NCBI GenBank assembly: GCA_029863275.1
Contig: JAOTVS010000009.1
Span: forward strand, 1 to 51,074
Source: Candidatus Nitrosopumilus sp.
GTDB lineage: Archaea; Thermoproteota; Nitrososphaeria; Nitrososphaerales; Nitrosopumilaceae
Direction: 5' to 3'
Length of the DNA: 51,074 bases
Positions 9,701-16,712 of the stretch are shown here, piece after piece. The position numbers and the translations under genes are program-made. Below the pieces are notes generated by a model. It saw only the letters and a list, made by a program, of their open reading frames with translations, ran no database searches and was not told the origin of the DNA. Numbering within the stretch: position 1 is the stretch's first letter; each line of letters begins with the position of its first letter.

Positions 9701-10008
9701 TACTAACACATTGGGATTCGTCATATCTTTCTAATGCAAGACCTGATAATGCCATGTTTGTGACAAACACTGCATACATGAGTTCACTATCTGAGGCAAC
9801 AGGTGAGTACATTTCATGGGTTGATAGTTTTGGCACATCCAAAGTTGGATTTAATATTGGAGACCCATCTGACATGTTCTGGTGGAATCCATTAACTGAT
9901 CCTGCATCAGAAATGATTGATCCTGTGATTGCAGCCAGACCAAATGCCGAGATTGGAGGAATATTCTGGGTAGACATTAGTGTACTTGAAGAGTTTCCAG
10001 ATACATAA
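6772..10008 (+). CDS. Large surface protein: LamG, DUF11, duplicated TIM-barrel-like domain, Calx-beta
   Basis: 1078 residues from ATG 6772 (TTG at 6763 is also possible). An N-terminal basic region is followed by a membrane or signal helix (about residues 45-65). A LamG/concanavalin-like domain follows (roughly 70-270; LLAYFQFDGTLRDSSGNGNHG and QLDDLRIYSGAL are typical), then a DUF11-type beta domain (about 290-410), a ~270-residue domain with alternating strands and helices (GFRSTSYGDYTQWGHD ... GGIFWVDIS), a Calx-beta domain (about 690-800; TVTRSVNTPAISVQYQTADN), and a second near-identical copy of the ~270-residue domain. That domain resembles glycoside-hydrolase-like barrels, but no catalytic pair is assigned. 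It probably binds or processes polysaccharide at the cell surface. Confidence 0.7.
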   Translation: MKKKVKINNNQFVTRLNPILVFILPFTTLFKNQIIHLHESNYHYKKLGLIIVGLLIIQFSGVIDFIPTSAQVSVPLLAYFQFDGTLRDSSGNGNHGVFSGTNEQYSTGVFSSQSLLVNEGEYVVLENENNFDFESNQPFSVTFWVNNSQETNHPAVISKASPFWQGWKISLCDFDCDGIHFYMRGLTNTKLLEVYSDGVLNDGQWNHVAVVYDGSKLASGLKIYINNVETIPTIIQDTLGQSSILNDSPMVISGTMSQAMYSGQLDDLRIYSGALVPADVTEIFSSSVPHVTSLDLSLSSEVDNVMVNELDNVEFTLDVTNNGDIAAASVLVQGNFESGFVYVSDDSGGAFNSVTGDWNVGSLSIGQTKTLKITAQIESGTADNTIAFYSSVVSSSPVDPTPSNDSTSSGVYVNIPSIDQVTGFRSTSYGDYTQWGHDQSDPAYWTSVAQQMSAKFPNSVPGGVLVVGTVDGDPSSATSTFMPFPAPAGSYPNVTFGTNDDLEPLLDAYDAAGLKIYLQVEPADADVSMLMDLVMNQYQHHSSVIGFGVDVYTFKHIQNPGTGTALTDSEVNTWATQVQTFDPTYELVLTHWDSSYLSNARPDNAMFVTNTAYTSSLSEKTNEYISWIDSFGTSKTGFLIGDPSEMSWWNPLTDPASEIMSPVITARPNANIGGIFWVDISVLEEFPDNGTPSITINDVTQAEGDSGTNNFVFTVTRSVNTPAISVQYQTADNTATAPSDYTSLSLATLNFASGGPLTQTITVPVNGDVTEESTEEFYVNLSNCTGCTITDSQGVGTISNDDGSSQVDQVAGFRSTSYGDYTQWGHDQSDPAYWTSVAQQMSAKFPNSTPGGVLVVGTVDGDPSSATNTFMPFPAPAGSYPNVTFGTNDDLEPLLDAYDAAGLKIYLQVEPADADVSMLMDLVMNQYQHHSSVIGFGVDVYTFKHIQNPGTGTALTDSEVNTWATQVQTFDPDYELVLTHWDSSYLSNARPDNAMFVTNTAYMSSLSEATGEYISWVDSFGTSKVGFNIGDPSDMFWWNPLTDPASEMIDPVIAARPNAEIGGIFWVDISVLEEFPDT
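8026..10001 (+). repeat. Internal direct duplication inside the large surface protein gene
   Basis: Bases 8026-8834 and 9193-10001 are the same ~809-base unit repeated in the same frame, offset by 1167 bases (389 codons), with the Calx-beta domain between the copies. The central part (around 8220-8580 against 9387-9747) is almost base-for-base identical, including silent positions, whereas the last ~220 bases differ more. This points to recent duplication or gene conversion. Confidence 0.9.
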
Positions 10009-10308
10009 AACAATTTAGTAAAGATAAAGTTTGATTCAATAATTATCGAAACCAAATACAGTTCAAAAGAGTGATTTTGAATTTACTTTATTGAAAGAAT
10101 AAATCTGGAAATTTTGAACAGAATTCTCAGTTCTAAACTACCAAGGATTTCCTTTATACATTCAGTCTAACAATCCCACAATTTTTACTAAATCATATTT
10201 CATGATACAGCTATAATACTTTTAATTTAAAAAATAAAAAATTTTGTTACATTTTTTTATTTTTTTTCATCAAGTTAATATATTCGAAAACAAGTAAAAT
10301 GTGAGGTT

Positions 10309-10893
10309 ATGGCTAAAAAAGAAAATTCATCACTGCTTGAAGAATTTTTAGATAATATTGAATCAGTTCCTGTAGATTTAGTTAATGCATTATTAAAAAG
10401 TACATCTGATGAGGATGAGAAAAATATCATTAATGCCTTGGGTCCAACCCTCATCGATCAATTTAAGGAAATAAATAGAACCCTGAGTGAATCGGTAAAA
10501 AAAGTACCACGACAATCTCTTAATGAAGTTGAGACTTATTTGAGAATTTCATCAGGAGTATCACTAGTAAAAAATTTTAAAATAATATTACCCAGCGTTG
10601 GATCACCTACTGGTAAAATAGGGATTGCAAAAATAATTGAGCAGATTAAAAAATTGATTGATTTCATTGTGGATAAACTACTTGGCAAACTATTAGGTAA
10701 ATTTTTAGATTGGCTTAAACCAATTATTGAATTAATTGACGAAATCATCAATGCGATATTGAGTTTGGGTTCATTAAAGATGAGCAACATTCTTTCAAAA
10801 TTAGAACAAAATTATCTGGCAGAACTAACTCAATTAGCAAAATTACAAAATGCAGCAAATAATTTTGTTGAAAACGATGATGAGGAAGATTAA
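10309..10893 (+). CDS. Hypothetical helical protein with amphipathic C-terminal segment
   Basis: 194 residues, no signal peptide at the extreme N-terminus, acidic ends (DDEED tail). Residues about 110-155 form long amphipathic or hydrophobic helices (IIEQIKKLIDFIVDKLLGKLL...WLKPIIELIDEIINAI), the kind of pattern seen in membrane-active or lipid-binding proteins. I do not recognise the family. A 20-residue acidic peptide gene follows 12 bases later with a similar DEDEE tail, so the two may be related. It lies between the large surface protein and a small unknown gene in element A. Confidence 0.55.
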   Translation: MAKKENSSLLEEFLDNIESVPVDLVNALLKSTSDEDEKNIINALGPTLIDQFKEINRTLSESVKKVPRQSLNEVETYLRISSGVSLVKNFKIILPSVGSPTGKIGIAKIIEQIKKLIDFIVDKLLGKLLGKFLDWLKPIIELIDEIINAILSLGSLKMSNILSKLEQNYLAELTQLAKLQNAANNFVENDDEED

Positions 10894-10905
10894 ATAAAAC
10901 AGTTT

Positions 10906-10968
10906 ATGAAATTAGAAAAAATCACAAATAATGGTCTTGATGATGAAGACGAAGAAGCGACCAATTAA
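10906..10968 (+). CDS. Possible 20-residue acidic peptide
   Basis: ATG at 10906 to TAA at 10966-10968 encodes a 20-residue peptide with the acidic tract DDEDEE. It follows the preceding gene by only 12 bases and repeats the acidic character of that protein's tail, so it may be a coupled small gene or the remnant of a duplicated 3' end. Evidence is limited to the frame and the resemblance. Confidence 0.25.
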   Translation: MKLEKITNNGLDDEDEEATN

Positions 10969-11045
10969 AGAATACGTAAACTGAATATTCTGAAATAATA
11001 AATTTTATTTTCACGTTCAGAAATACAGATGTTAGATTTTTTAAT

Positions 11046-11330
11046 ATGATACATTTGAAAAAAAATAATCAAATAAAATCTTATAAACATCTGCATACTA
11101 GTCTTGCTATGGCTGATATCTATTTGGTACTTCCAATAAAAAATCTACATCTTCTTGCTCCTGTTGATTATTGGGCGCAACAACTATTATCTTATGGTGT
11201 AATAAAATATACGGCGAAAAAATCTCCATATTCTAAGTTGAAAATAAATGGTGTCACTTATGCAGTTAAATATAATAAAACTGTACTTGTGAAAGAAGGT
11301 TTTGCACATATAACCATACACACACCTTAA
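11046..11330 (+). CDS. Small hypothetical protein
   Basis: 94 residues, basic (theoretical excess of Lys/His), with no signal peptide or membrane helix strong enough to call. The central part (YLVLPIKNLHLLAPVDYWAQQLL) is moderately hydrophobic and the C-terminal half alternates Lys and hydrophobics, suggesting beta strands. No family recognised. It has its own AT-rich upstream region and is followed 105 bases later by a ribbon-helix-helix gene on the same strand. Confidence 0.4.
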   Translation: MIHLKKNNQIKSYKHLHTSLAMADIYLVLPIKNLHLLAPVDYWAQQLLSYGVIKYTAKKSPYSKLKINGVTYAVKYNKTVLVKEGFAHITIHTP

Positions 11331-11435
11331 GATAATAAAAGCCACAATTTGTTACTTGATGAAAGTACAAATTACTGGATTAGAAATTTTACCACATTAC
11401 AAATCTTAAAAAGAACATTGTAAACAAAATTTTTC

Positions 11436-11582
11436 ATGAGTAAAAGAATTACCGTAATGCTTGATGATGAAATCGTAAAGAAACTACATGAACTTCAGGC
11501 AAAACAAATCAAAGAAACTTCAAAATCCGTTAGTTTCTCAGGTGTTTTGAATGAAACAGTTCGAGCAAATCTTAAAAAATAA
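11436..11582 (+). CDS. Short ribbon-helix-helix DNA-binding protein
   Basis: 48 residues starting MSKRITVMLDDEIVKKL, followed by a helix and ending SVSFSGVLNETVRANLKK. This is the strand-helix-helix layout of MetJ/Arc/CopG regulators, with KRITVML as the DNA-contacting strand. A close paralogue lies in element B at 29035. Even the upstream DNA is shared: CAAATCTTAAAAAGAACA precedes both, but here it is not in an open frame and this copy starts at an ATG where the paralogue has CTG. It is probably a transcriptional regulator or antitoxin of the element. Convergent with the AmoB-like gene 6 bases downstream. Confidence 0.7.
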   Translation: MSKRITVMLDDEIVKKLHELQAKQIKETSKSVSFSGVLNETVRANLKK

Positions 11583-11588
11583 ACCAAA

Positions 11589-12251
11589 TCAGCTTTTAAT
11601 TTTATGAAATTTGGATTTTCTTTTGATCACAAAATAGGTTAAAAGACCTATTGACCATGCCAAAACCAAAATTATTAGATAGGATGTTGCATAAAGTCCC
11701 CAAAATTCACCAGAGGTAATTTGGTTTGATCCTTCGACTTGTATGGTTTCGCCAGGGCCAATGTATTGAGTAGTGCTTGGTAAAAGAGTGTGAATATGAT
11801 ATGTTCCAGCTTTTAGTGGGTGAATTATCATCTCATAATCTGCCACTTCTCCTGGTTTTAGAGAAATTTCATTTGGATTGGATTCTACTGTAAAGTACCA
11901 ATCCGTTTGATGTTCATAGGCTTTTCCTGCTGCGTGATGTGATTTGTAATTTAATTGCCCTATTGTCAAATCATGGATACCTTTTGTTATAGGATCGTAT
12001 TGGTGGTCAGACGTAAGTAAAATCGTTATTGGCGATTTTATTTCAAAATCACTCAGACTAACCAGTTTCCCAGAAATAGTAATTGTTCCATTTGTAGTTG
12101 TATTTGAGGCAGAAAAGGTTTCATCTTCTATTCTCAAATCCCTACTAGTAATGAAAGAACCTGCACCGTGTCCAAAACCTTGAATTTGATTATTCGTAAT
12201 AAAGACTGAAAGTAAAATTAGGGAAACTACAACTAAAATCATAAATTTCAT
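11589..12251 (-). CDS. AmoB/PmoB-like copper membrane protein carried on a mobile element
   Basis: 220 residues, close to the ~190 of thaumarchaeal AmoB. A signal peptide (about 1-27) is followed by FGHGAG, placing His28 where the amino-terminal copper-ligand His of PmoB/AmoB lies. SRDLRIEDETF (about 36-46) matches the AmoB SR.VRIEDETF signature. One cupredoxin-like domain follows, with YHIHTLLPS carrying the HxH copper ligands (His152 and His154) and YIGPGETIQVEG as in AmoB. Residues about 183-208 are a single transmembrane helix with a basic cytoplasmic tail. All three canonical ligands are retained, so copper binding is likely. No amoA or amoC is nearby, so it is a stand-alone divergent paralogue; whether it joins ammonia monooxygenase is unknown. 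Convergent with the RHH gene. Confidence 0.75.
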   Translation of the reverse strand: MKFMILVVVSLILLSVFITNNQIQGFGHGAGSFITSRDLRIEDETFSASNTTTNGTITISGKLVSLSDFEIKSPITILLTSDHQYDPITKGIHDLTIGQLNYKSHHAAGKAYEHQTDWYFTVESNPNEISLKPGEVADYEMIIHPLKAGTYHIHTLLPSTTQYIGPGETIQVEGSNQITSGEFWGLYATSYLIILVLAWSIGLLTYFVIKRKSKFHKIKS

Positions 12252-12371
12252 ATTAATATTATAATACTCTCTTACCGTTTAAGCTCTTCTAAGTATTCCT
12301 TAATACAATATACTGTGTTAGAGAAAACATTTTCAAAACAAAAGAAATTTCATTAATATTTTTAGAAATTT

Positions 12372-13301
12372 CTATGTTTTACTTGATGTAGTAACATTGA
12401 TGAATTCTGAGAAATTAGGAACGGTAATTGTTTTTTCAATCTCTGATACTATGACAGATAAATCATAGATTGTATTTTTCCCCGACATTTTTTCTTGCAA
12501 TATTATTTCCTCTAGAGTTCTTGTCACGCCTCGCTCGTTTATTGAAAATCCTTTTTGATTAAGTTGAATTGTAGCTTCTTTGATATTTTGTTTTGTTGTT
12601 TCTAGTTCAAGAAATTCTTTAACACTTGAATTTACTTCTAATATGTTTTCTATTTCTATTTTTGCAGAGTTGAGGTTATTGGGAAACTCTGAACTACTTT
12701 GAGAGTATAATGCTGGAACAGAAATATTGTCATTGTTATCAAGTGCAAATTTTTGGGAATAACCATATGACACCCATCCAAAATCAGAATCACTAATAAA
12801 AAATAATGCCTTGTCACCAACATTGTGTTTTACCTCATTTTCAGAGATTACTTGAATTTGATTTTCATTTTGTATACCAGTTCCGGATCCAAAATCTTTA
12901 AAGGTAAAAGTTTCTGAAAATGTGTTTGTTACATCCTTGAGATATTCATCAACATTAACCGTTACAAATTGAAAAGGTGTATGGGAAATATTGTTAATAA
13001 TGTCACCATCTTTTTCTCCTTTTTCATTAATGGAATAGGTTTCATAGGATGTATCCACCAATTTAGTTTGTATGTCAATTATTGTTCCAACTAGTATCAT
13101 TTCTGATGAAATTACCTTTCTATGGTATGGAGTTTGGGAGAATTGAGCTTGCAAAACTAATACGGAATCAGAAAGATTTGTTTGAGTCTCAGAATCATTA
13201 TCATATAATATTGAAGGACTTTTCTCAAAATTTAGATACGTCATGGAGCCTGCTAGTGCTCCGATAACTCCGATTACTAAAAAAACCAGTTTTTTATTCA
13301 T
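12372..13301 (-). CDS. Membrane-anchored exported hypothetical protein
   Basis: 309 residues. An N-terminal signal or anchor helix (KLVFLVIGVIGALAGSMTYL) is followed by a soluble exported domain with no cysteines of note and a beta-rich centre (FVTVNVDEYLKDVTNTFSETFTF...GDKALFFISDS). The C-terminal ~80 residues are helical. The start codon overlaps the stop codon of the metzincin gene in the ATGA configuration, so the two are translationally coupled. It may be a substrate, inhibitor or partner of the protease. No family name recognised. Confidence 0.6.
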   Translation of the reverse strand: MNKKLVFLVIGVIGALAGSMTYLNFEKSPSILYDNDSETQTNLSDSVLVLQAQFSQTPYHRKVISSEMILVGTIIDIQTKLVDTSYETYSINEKGEKDGDIINNISHTPFQFVTVNVDEYLKDVTNTFSETFTFKDFGSGTGIQNENQIQVISENEVKHNVGDKALFFISDSDFGWVSYGYSQKFALDNNDNISVPALYSQSSSEFPNNLNSAKIEIENILEVNSSVKEFLELETTKQNIKEATIQLNQKGFSINERGVTRTLEEIILQEKMSGKNTIYDLSVIVSEIEKTITVPNFSEFINVTTSSKT

Positions 13302-14254
13302 GTTACCGTTCCTCCATCTTTAACAATTAGTGATCCTCCGTTTTTAACTAGAATAAATTGACCTAAAAAATCAACATCAAGTGTAATTCCGGATTCTAAT
13401 GTTAATGTCGCTCCATTTTCAATAATGATGTTTTCAGGAATGCTCATTACGACATCAGGAGATGTTTGGCTGATAGTGTAATCTTCTGATACTATCCAAT
13501 CACCAGAATACTTTTCTAAAACTTCTTCAATATCATGAAAAGTCAAAAAATACCCTGGTTGTCCACAAACATATCCTGTAAATGTTCCTCCACCAAATAC
13601 AATACTATCCCCATCAGAGTTGTGGCCAAAACCCATTAAATGGTTAAATTCATGATTAAAAGTTTTTTCAAGATCATATACTGTAGGATTATTATTCACA
13701 CAAGTCTCTACAGTGCCCCAAGTTACAGTGTTATCAGTATTAATTCTAACAGACACTCTAGTAAGATGAGAATCCATTTGTATACAATCTGAACCACTTG
13801 TTTGTGTACAATGTCGAATACCCGAGTACAAGGCTGTTACATCGTCTCCAAGATTCATTGAATCTATATCATTATCATGAGCTGATGTGGAGGCGGAATT
13901 TATTATACCAATGTTAGTGCTTATTGGGTTAAGAAGATTTTGAGCTTTAACTGCCTCGCCACCAATATCAAAAAGAGTCATCTGTATGTCTGTAATATCT
14001 GGCCCAAAGAAATATGGAACTTTACAAAAATTTGGGTTTTGAGAATCACAAATCAATTCAGCTGTATGACCATCATTGGGATCATTACTCCATAGAAAAA
14101 TTCCTGTTGTTTGACAGGTTCCGATAAAAAAATCACAGAGAAACATATCTGGATGATTGGCGTGTGCGTTTGACGGTGATGATAACAATAACACCAAAAA
14201 TGGCAAAGAAAGAATGATTAACATTTTTGATTTTTTATTTAATACATGCATCAT
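13298..14254 (-). CDS. Secreted metzincin-type zinc metalloprotease
   Basis: 318 residues. The signal peptide (about 9-33) ends in SNAHA. Around residues 199-209 is HEFNHLMGFGH, a perfect HExxHxxGxxH zinc-binding and catalytic motif of metzincins (matrixin/M10-like). The expected Met-turn is not obvious. Several cysteines suggest disulfides. The last ~68 residues form the same beta-repeat module as the end of the protein at 5455-6627. It is the first gene of a two-gene operon, overlapping the next gene by 4 bases. Probable role: processing or degrading extracellular or cell-surface proteins. Protease class is confident; the specific substrate is unknown. Confidence 0.75.
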   Translation of the reverse strand: MMHVLNKKSKMLIILSLPFLVLLLSSPSNAHANHPDMFLCDFFIGTCQTTGIFLWSNDPNDGHTAELICDSQNPNFCKVPYFFGPDITDIQMTLFDIGGEAVKAQNLLNPISTNIGIINSASTSAHDNDIDSMNLGDDVTALYSGIRHCTQTSGSDCIQMDSHLTRVSVRINTDNTVTWGTVETCVNNNPTVYDLEKTFNHEFNHLMGFGHNSDGDSIVFGGGTFTGYVCGQPGYFLTFHDIEEVLEKYSGDWIVSEDYTISQTSPDVVMSIPENIIIENGATLTLESGITLDVDFLGQFILVKNGGSLIVKDGGTVT

Positions 14255-14575
14255 ATTTCAAAATTATTATCCTCATTCCCTATGTAAATATCACTATGTT
14301 AACTTCCTCTTTTTCTAAAATTATCCTTGATTTTAGGTGTAAAAATTGAAAAACTTATTGATCGCAAAATAATACATCTTTAAAACCAAATTTTAAAAAC
14401 GAAGTTTTTAGGTTTTAAATAAATTAAGAAAATTTTTTGATGTTTGTAATATTGTAGAATTACCAACACATTATAACAAAAATATTCAAAATTCTAATTC
14501 ATGTTAAACGTAGAAAATATCCGTAATGTTTTAAACAATATGGTGTGATAAAGTATTAAGTTATGATGAGAATAA

Positions 14576-14902
14576 ATGAGGTCTGCATTCAATTCTAATT
14601 TAAAAGAATTAGACATTATGAGTTGGCATGTAGTTGAGAGAATCTTAATTATCTTTTACGAAAATGGCTCGTTAAAAAAATCACAAATTACTTTGAAATC
14701 TGGATTAAAGTACAATACTTGTATGCGCTATCTAAAGTGGCTAGAAGAAAAAATGGAATTTATAACATTTGAATTAAGTCCTGATCACAAAAATATAAAA
14801 TCAATACATCTTAGCTCGCAGGGAATTTCTTTTTGTAAAAATAAAATTCTTGAAAAAATTAATGTAAATAAAAATCTAAATAACATTTTTTTGTTTGCGT
14901 AG
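14576..14902 (+). CDS. Small winged-helix DNA-binding protein
   Basis: 108 residues. The pattern MSWHVVERILIIFYENGSLKKSQITLKSGLKYNTCMRYLKWLEE fits a winged helix-turn-helix with recognition helix around residues 45-60, followed by a beta-wing (FITFELSPDHKNIKSIHLS). It is typical of small archaeal transcription regulators. An earlier in-frame ATG is absent, so the start at 14576 is taken. It stands upstream of a GC-rich hairpin and an exported protein gene on the same strand, which it may control. Function inferred from fold only. Confidence 0.6.
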   Translation: MRSAFNSNLKELDIMSWHVVERILIIFYENGSLKKSQITLKSGLKYNTCMRYLKWLEEKMEFITFELSPDHKNIKSIHLSSQGISFCKNKILEKINVNKNLNNIFLFA

Positions 14903-14917
14903 AAAAGATACGGGCTG

Positions 14918-14945
14918 ATCAGCACGTGCTACGGGGTGCGCTGAT
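14918..14945 (+). promoter_or_regulatory. GC-rich hairpin between the winged-helix gene and an exported protein gene
   Basis: ATCA-GCAC can pair with GTGC-(GC)-TGAT around a 10-base loop (8 pairs, one 2-base bulge). It stands out in a very AT-rich intergenic stretch, 33 bases before the ATG of the next gene. It has no T-run, so a 5'-UTR or operator role is more likely than a terminator. Not tested. Confidence 0.35.
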
Positions 14946-14977
14946 GTTAATAATGATTTCCAATATTGGAAATAACA

Positions 14978-15718
14978 ATGACGACAAAAACAATCAAAAC
15001 ACTAGTGTTTGCATCCTTGATTGCTGCAATGATATTGCCATTTAGCGATATGTCTATGGCATCAGCAGAGAATTCAAACACCGCAACGTACGACCCAATC
15101 GTAGCAACTTATCTGAATACAGTTTTATCTGCATCTGAACCTATTGTTAAATACAATACAGTAGGTGGAACCGACTATGTTGAGACAATTACTGTAGACC
15201 AAATTAATAGCAAGGTCTTCCAAATTGAAACTATCATTGAAGCCAATGGCGAAGTAGATAATGTGGAGAATGTAATTGTAATTCTACACAAAGATGGTAC
15301 TTATCAGATCATTAATACAAAACATGGTATTAATGAAAGATTTACCACTGTCGATGATGGAATCTCTACAAGAGGCAGTGGAAGTTCTGATGGTTCAGGA
15401 GCTCGAATAGATCTGTATGATAGCGCCTATGGTGTGAATGTAGGTCTTGATGATTCCTATTCAGCATGTTGGGCTCAATCAGCTGATTTTGATGGAACTG
15501 TTGATGGAGATAATGGTTTTTCATATTTTGATACAAATATGAGTGACTACTATAACCATCTATGTTTTATCACTCACTATTGGGATCGTGCAAATTTAGT
15601 ACATGAAGGCAGCACTCACTATTTCAATGATAGTGGCTACGAATATGTGACGTTTACCCATGGAGGTGGACTAGGTACGTATACTGCCGACATGACTGTT
15701 TACTATGGAAATTGGTAA
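14978..15718 (+). CDS. Secreted hypothetical protein
   Basis: 246 residues from the ATG at 14978; a TTG four codons upstream is less likely. The signal peptide (TIKTLVFASLIAAMILPFSDMSMASA) is clear. The mature protein has an N-terminal helical/beta region (about 30-120) and, after a Gly/Ser linker (RGSGSSDGSG near residue 130), a Tyr/Asp/Gly-rich C-terminal domain with two cysteines (SACWAQ and HLCFIT) that probably form a disulfide. This looks like an exported beta-sandwich. I do not recognise the family. It is part of the exported cargo of element A, downstream of the winged-helix gene. Confidence 0.6.
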   Translation: MTTKTIKTLVFASLIAAMILPFSDMSMASAENSNTATYDPIVATYLNTVLSASEPIVKYNTVGGTDYVETITVDQINSKVFQIETIIEANGEVDNVENVIVILHKDGTYQIINTKHGINERFTTVDDGISTRGSGSSDGSGARIDLYDSAYGVNVGLDDSYSACWAQSADFDGTVDGDNGFSYFDTNMSDYYNHLCFITHYWDRANLVHEGSTHYFNDSGYEYVTFTHGGGLGTYTADMTVYYGNW

Positions 15719-15925
15719 ACCAACACCCACTTTTTTTATTATTTTTGACCATTGTCTTCCGCAGATTTATTTACTATACTACAAATTAGTAGAGGTTTGA
15801 ATGATTTTAGCAATTGTTTTGATGTCAATATTGTTATTTGGGAACCCGTTGAGCTTCAAAGTATTTAATTTGAATTATATGTCCAATACCTATATGAACA
15901 TCACAACGTATATTTTTTTTAAGAA

Positions 15926-16540
15926 ATGGTGAAACCAATTAAAAAGCGAAGTCCTCTTTGGTATGAGCTTCCATTAATCCTTCAAATTATTGGTGGAATA
16001 ATTGCATATGTCCTAATTAGAAAAGATGATCCAAAAAAAGCAAGAAATTGTTTATTTTTGGGAATTGTACTTACAGTCATTCAAATTTTTATCATTGTTG
16101 GTTTAATGACAAGTCTTGGAACAGAAAATCCACTTTTTGTGATTGCAAGTGGAAGTATGACTCCAGAGTTACAGGTTTATGATATCGTGGTAATAAATGG
16201 AAATGAACCATTTGAAAGTCTTACAATTGGGGATGTTATCGTTTTTCATCGTCCTTCGGGAGCAGATAGAATTATTGTTCATAGAATTGTATCAATTGAA
16301 TTGGAAGAGCCTTTTACTTTGAAAACCAAAGGGGATGCAAATCACTCTTCTATTAATGGGACAGATTTTCCAATTACTAAACAAGAATATATTGGAAAAG
16401 TTGTAAATGTTATACCTCAATTAGGATATGTGACCCAAGTACTCAAACCTCCAGTAAATTATTCGATTTTTCTTTTTATTTTGATTATTCCAGTCATTTT
16501 GCATTTTAGATTTAAAGCAGAAAACTCTGATGCAAGCTAA
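15926..16540 (+). CDS. Signal peptidase I (archaeal SEC11-like)
   Basis: 204 residues. Two N-terminal hydrophobic segments (about 16-31 and 43-63) are followed by the S26B catalytic elements in order: ASGSMTPEL with nucleophile Ser77, DIVVINGNEP, GDVIVFHRP, VHRIV with His119 (archaeal and ER-type peptidases use Ser-His instead of Ser-Lys), and TKGDAN with Asp137. A C-terminal helix (about 178-193) ends near a basic tail. It would cleave signal peptides at the outer face of the membrane. Its placement as the last gene of an element full of signal-peptide proteins suggests a dedicated export-processing enzyme. That link is inference. Confidence 0.85.
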   Translation: MVKPIKKRSPLWYELPLILQIIGGIIAYVLIRKDDPKKARNCLFLGIVLTVIQIFIIVGLMTSLGTENPLFVIASGSMTPELQVYDIVVINGNEPFESLTIGDVIVFHRPSGADRIIVHRIVSIELEEPFTLKTKGDANHSSINGTDFPITKQEYIGKVVNVIPQLGYVTQVLKPPVNYSIFLFILIIPVILHFRFKAENSDAS

Positions 16541-16626
16541 ATTATTCAATAAGATCAGAAATTCCATCGAAATACCCTATGACGTTTTATTTTATGGATA
16601 TCGGTACCTAGAACGAAATCCTTCTC

Positions 16627-16658
16627 AAATAGTGCAAAATCTTCTCTCCTGACTATAT
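16627..16658 (-). repeat. Right terminal inverted repeat of element A
   Basis: AAATAGTGCAAAATC followed by a pyrimidine-rich stretch and GACTATAT. It is the reverse complement match to the left end, with the same 10-base spacing between the core and the ATAGT block, and differs from the right end of element B at three bases. Confidence 0.85.
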
Positions 16659-16676
16659 TCCCCGCGCCATCTAAAA
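16659..16676 (+). repeat. Target-site duplication copy 2 (junction between elements A and B)
   Basis: TCCCCGCGCCATCTAAAA, identical to the tRNA-Ser 3' end at 1111. It is flanked by the right end of A and the left end of B, which shows that the second insertion used the same target sequence. Only a tRNA remnant is present, not a complete tRNA. Confidence 0.9.
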
Positions 16677-16712
16677 GTGTAGATAGTTGGGTGTTGAGAT
16701 TTTGCACTATTT
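16677..16712 (+). repeat. Left terminal inverted repeat of element B
   Basis: Identical over 36 bases to the left end of element A at 1129, and only two or three differences are seen in the next 30 bases before the two elements diverge. Confidence 0.85.

Larger units (their letters stand above)
1129..16658. mobile_element. Element A: cargo-bearing, apparently non-autonomous casposon-like element
   Basis: A 15.5-kb interval between target duplications 1 and 2. It has terminal inverted repeats (1129-1164 and 16627-16658) nearly identical to those of casposon B and a homologous noncoding left end. Inside are about 15 genes (DUF262, HEPN, exported proteins, AmoB-like, metzincin, signal peptidase), but I find no cas1, DNA polymerase, HNH or transposase. 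Inference: it is mobilised in trans by the casposase of element B or of a relative, or it lost its core genes. The alternative is that A and B move together as one composite unit. Confidence 0.8.

Noticed and set aside
8070..10055. Several long minus-strand frames within the large surface protein gene
   Set aside because: They mirror the plus-strand gene, repeat with its duplication and show no protein pattern or start context of their own.
11589..12251. Treating the AmoB-like gene as the organism's main amoB
   Set aside because: It lacks neighbouring amo genes, differs widely from the typical sequence outside the motif regions and sits inside a mobile element.
16659..16676. Second and third tRNA-Ser genes at the repeat copies
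   Set aside because: Only the last 11 bases of the tRNA (acceptor strand and CCA) are present; no D, anticodon or T arm precedes them.
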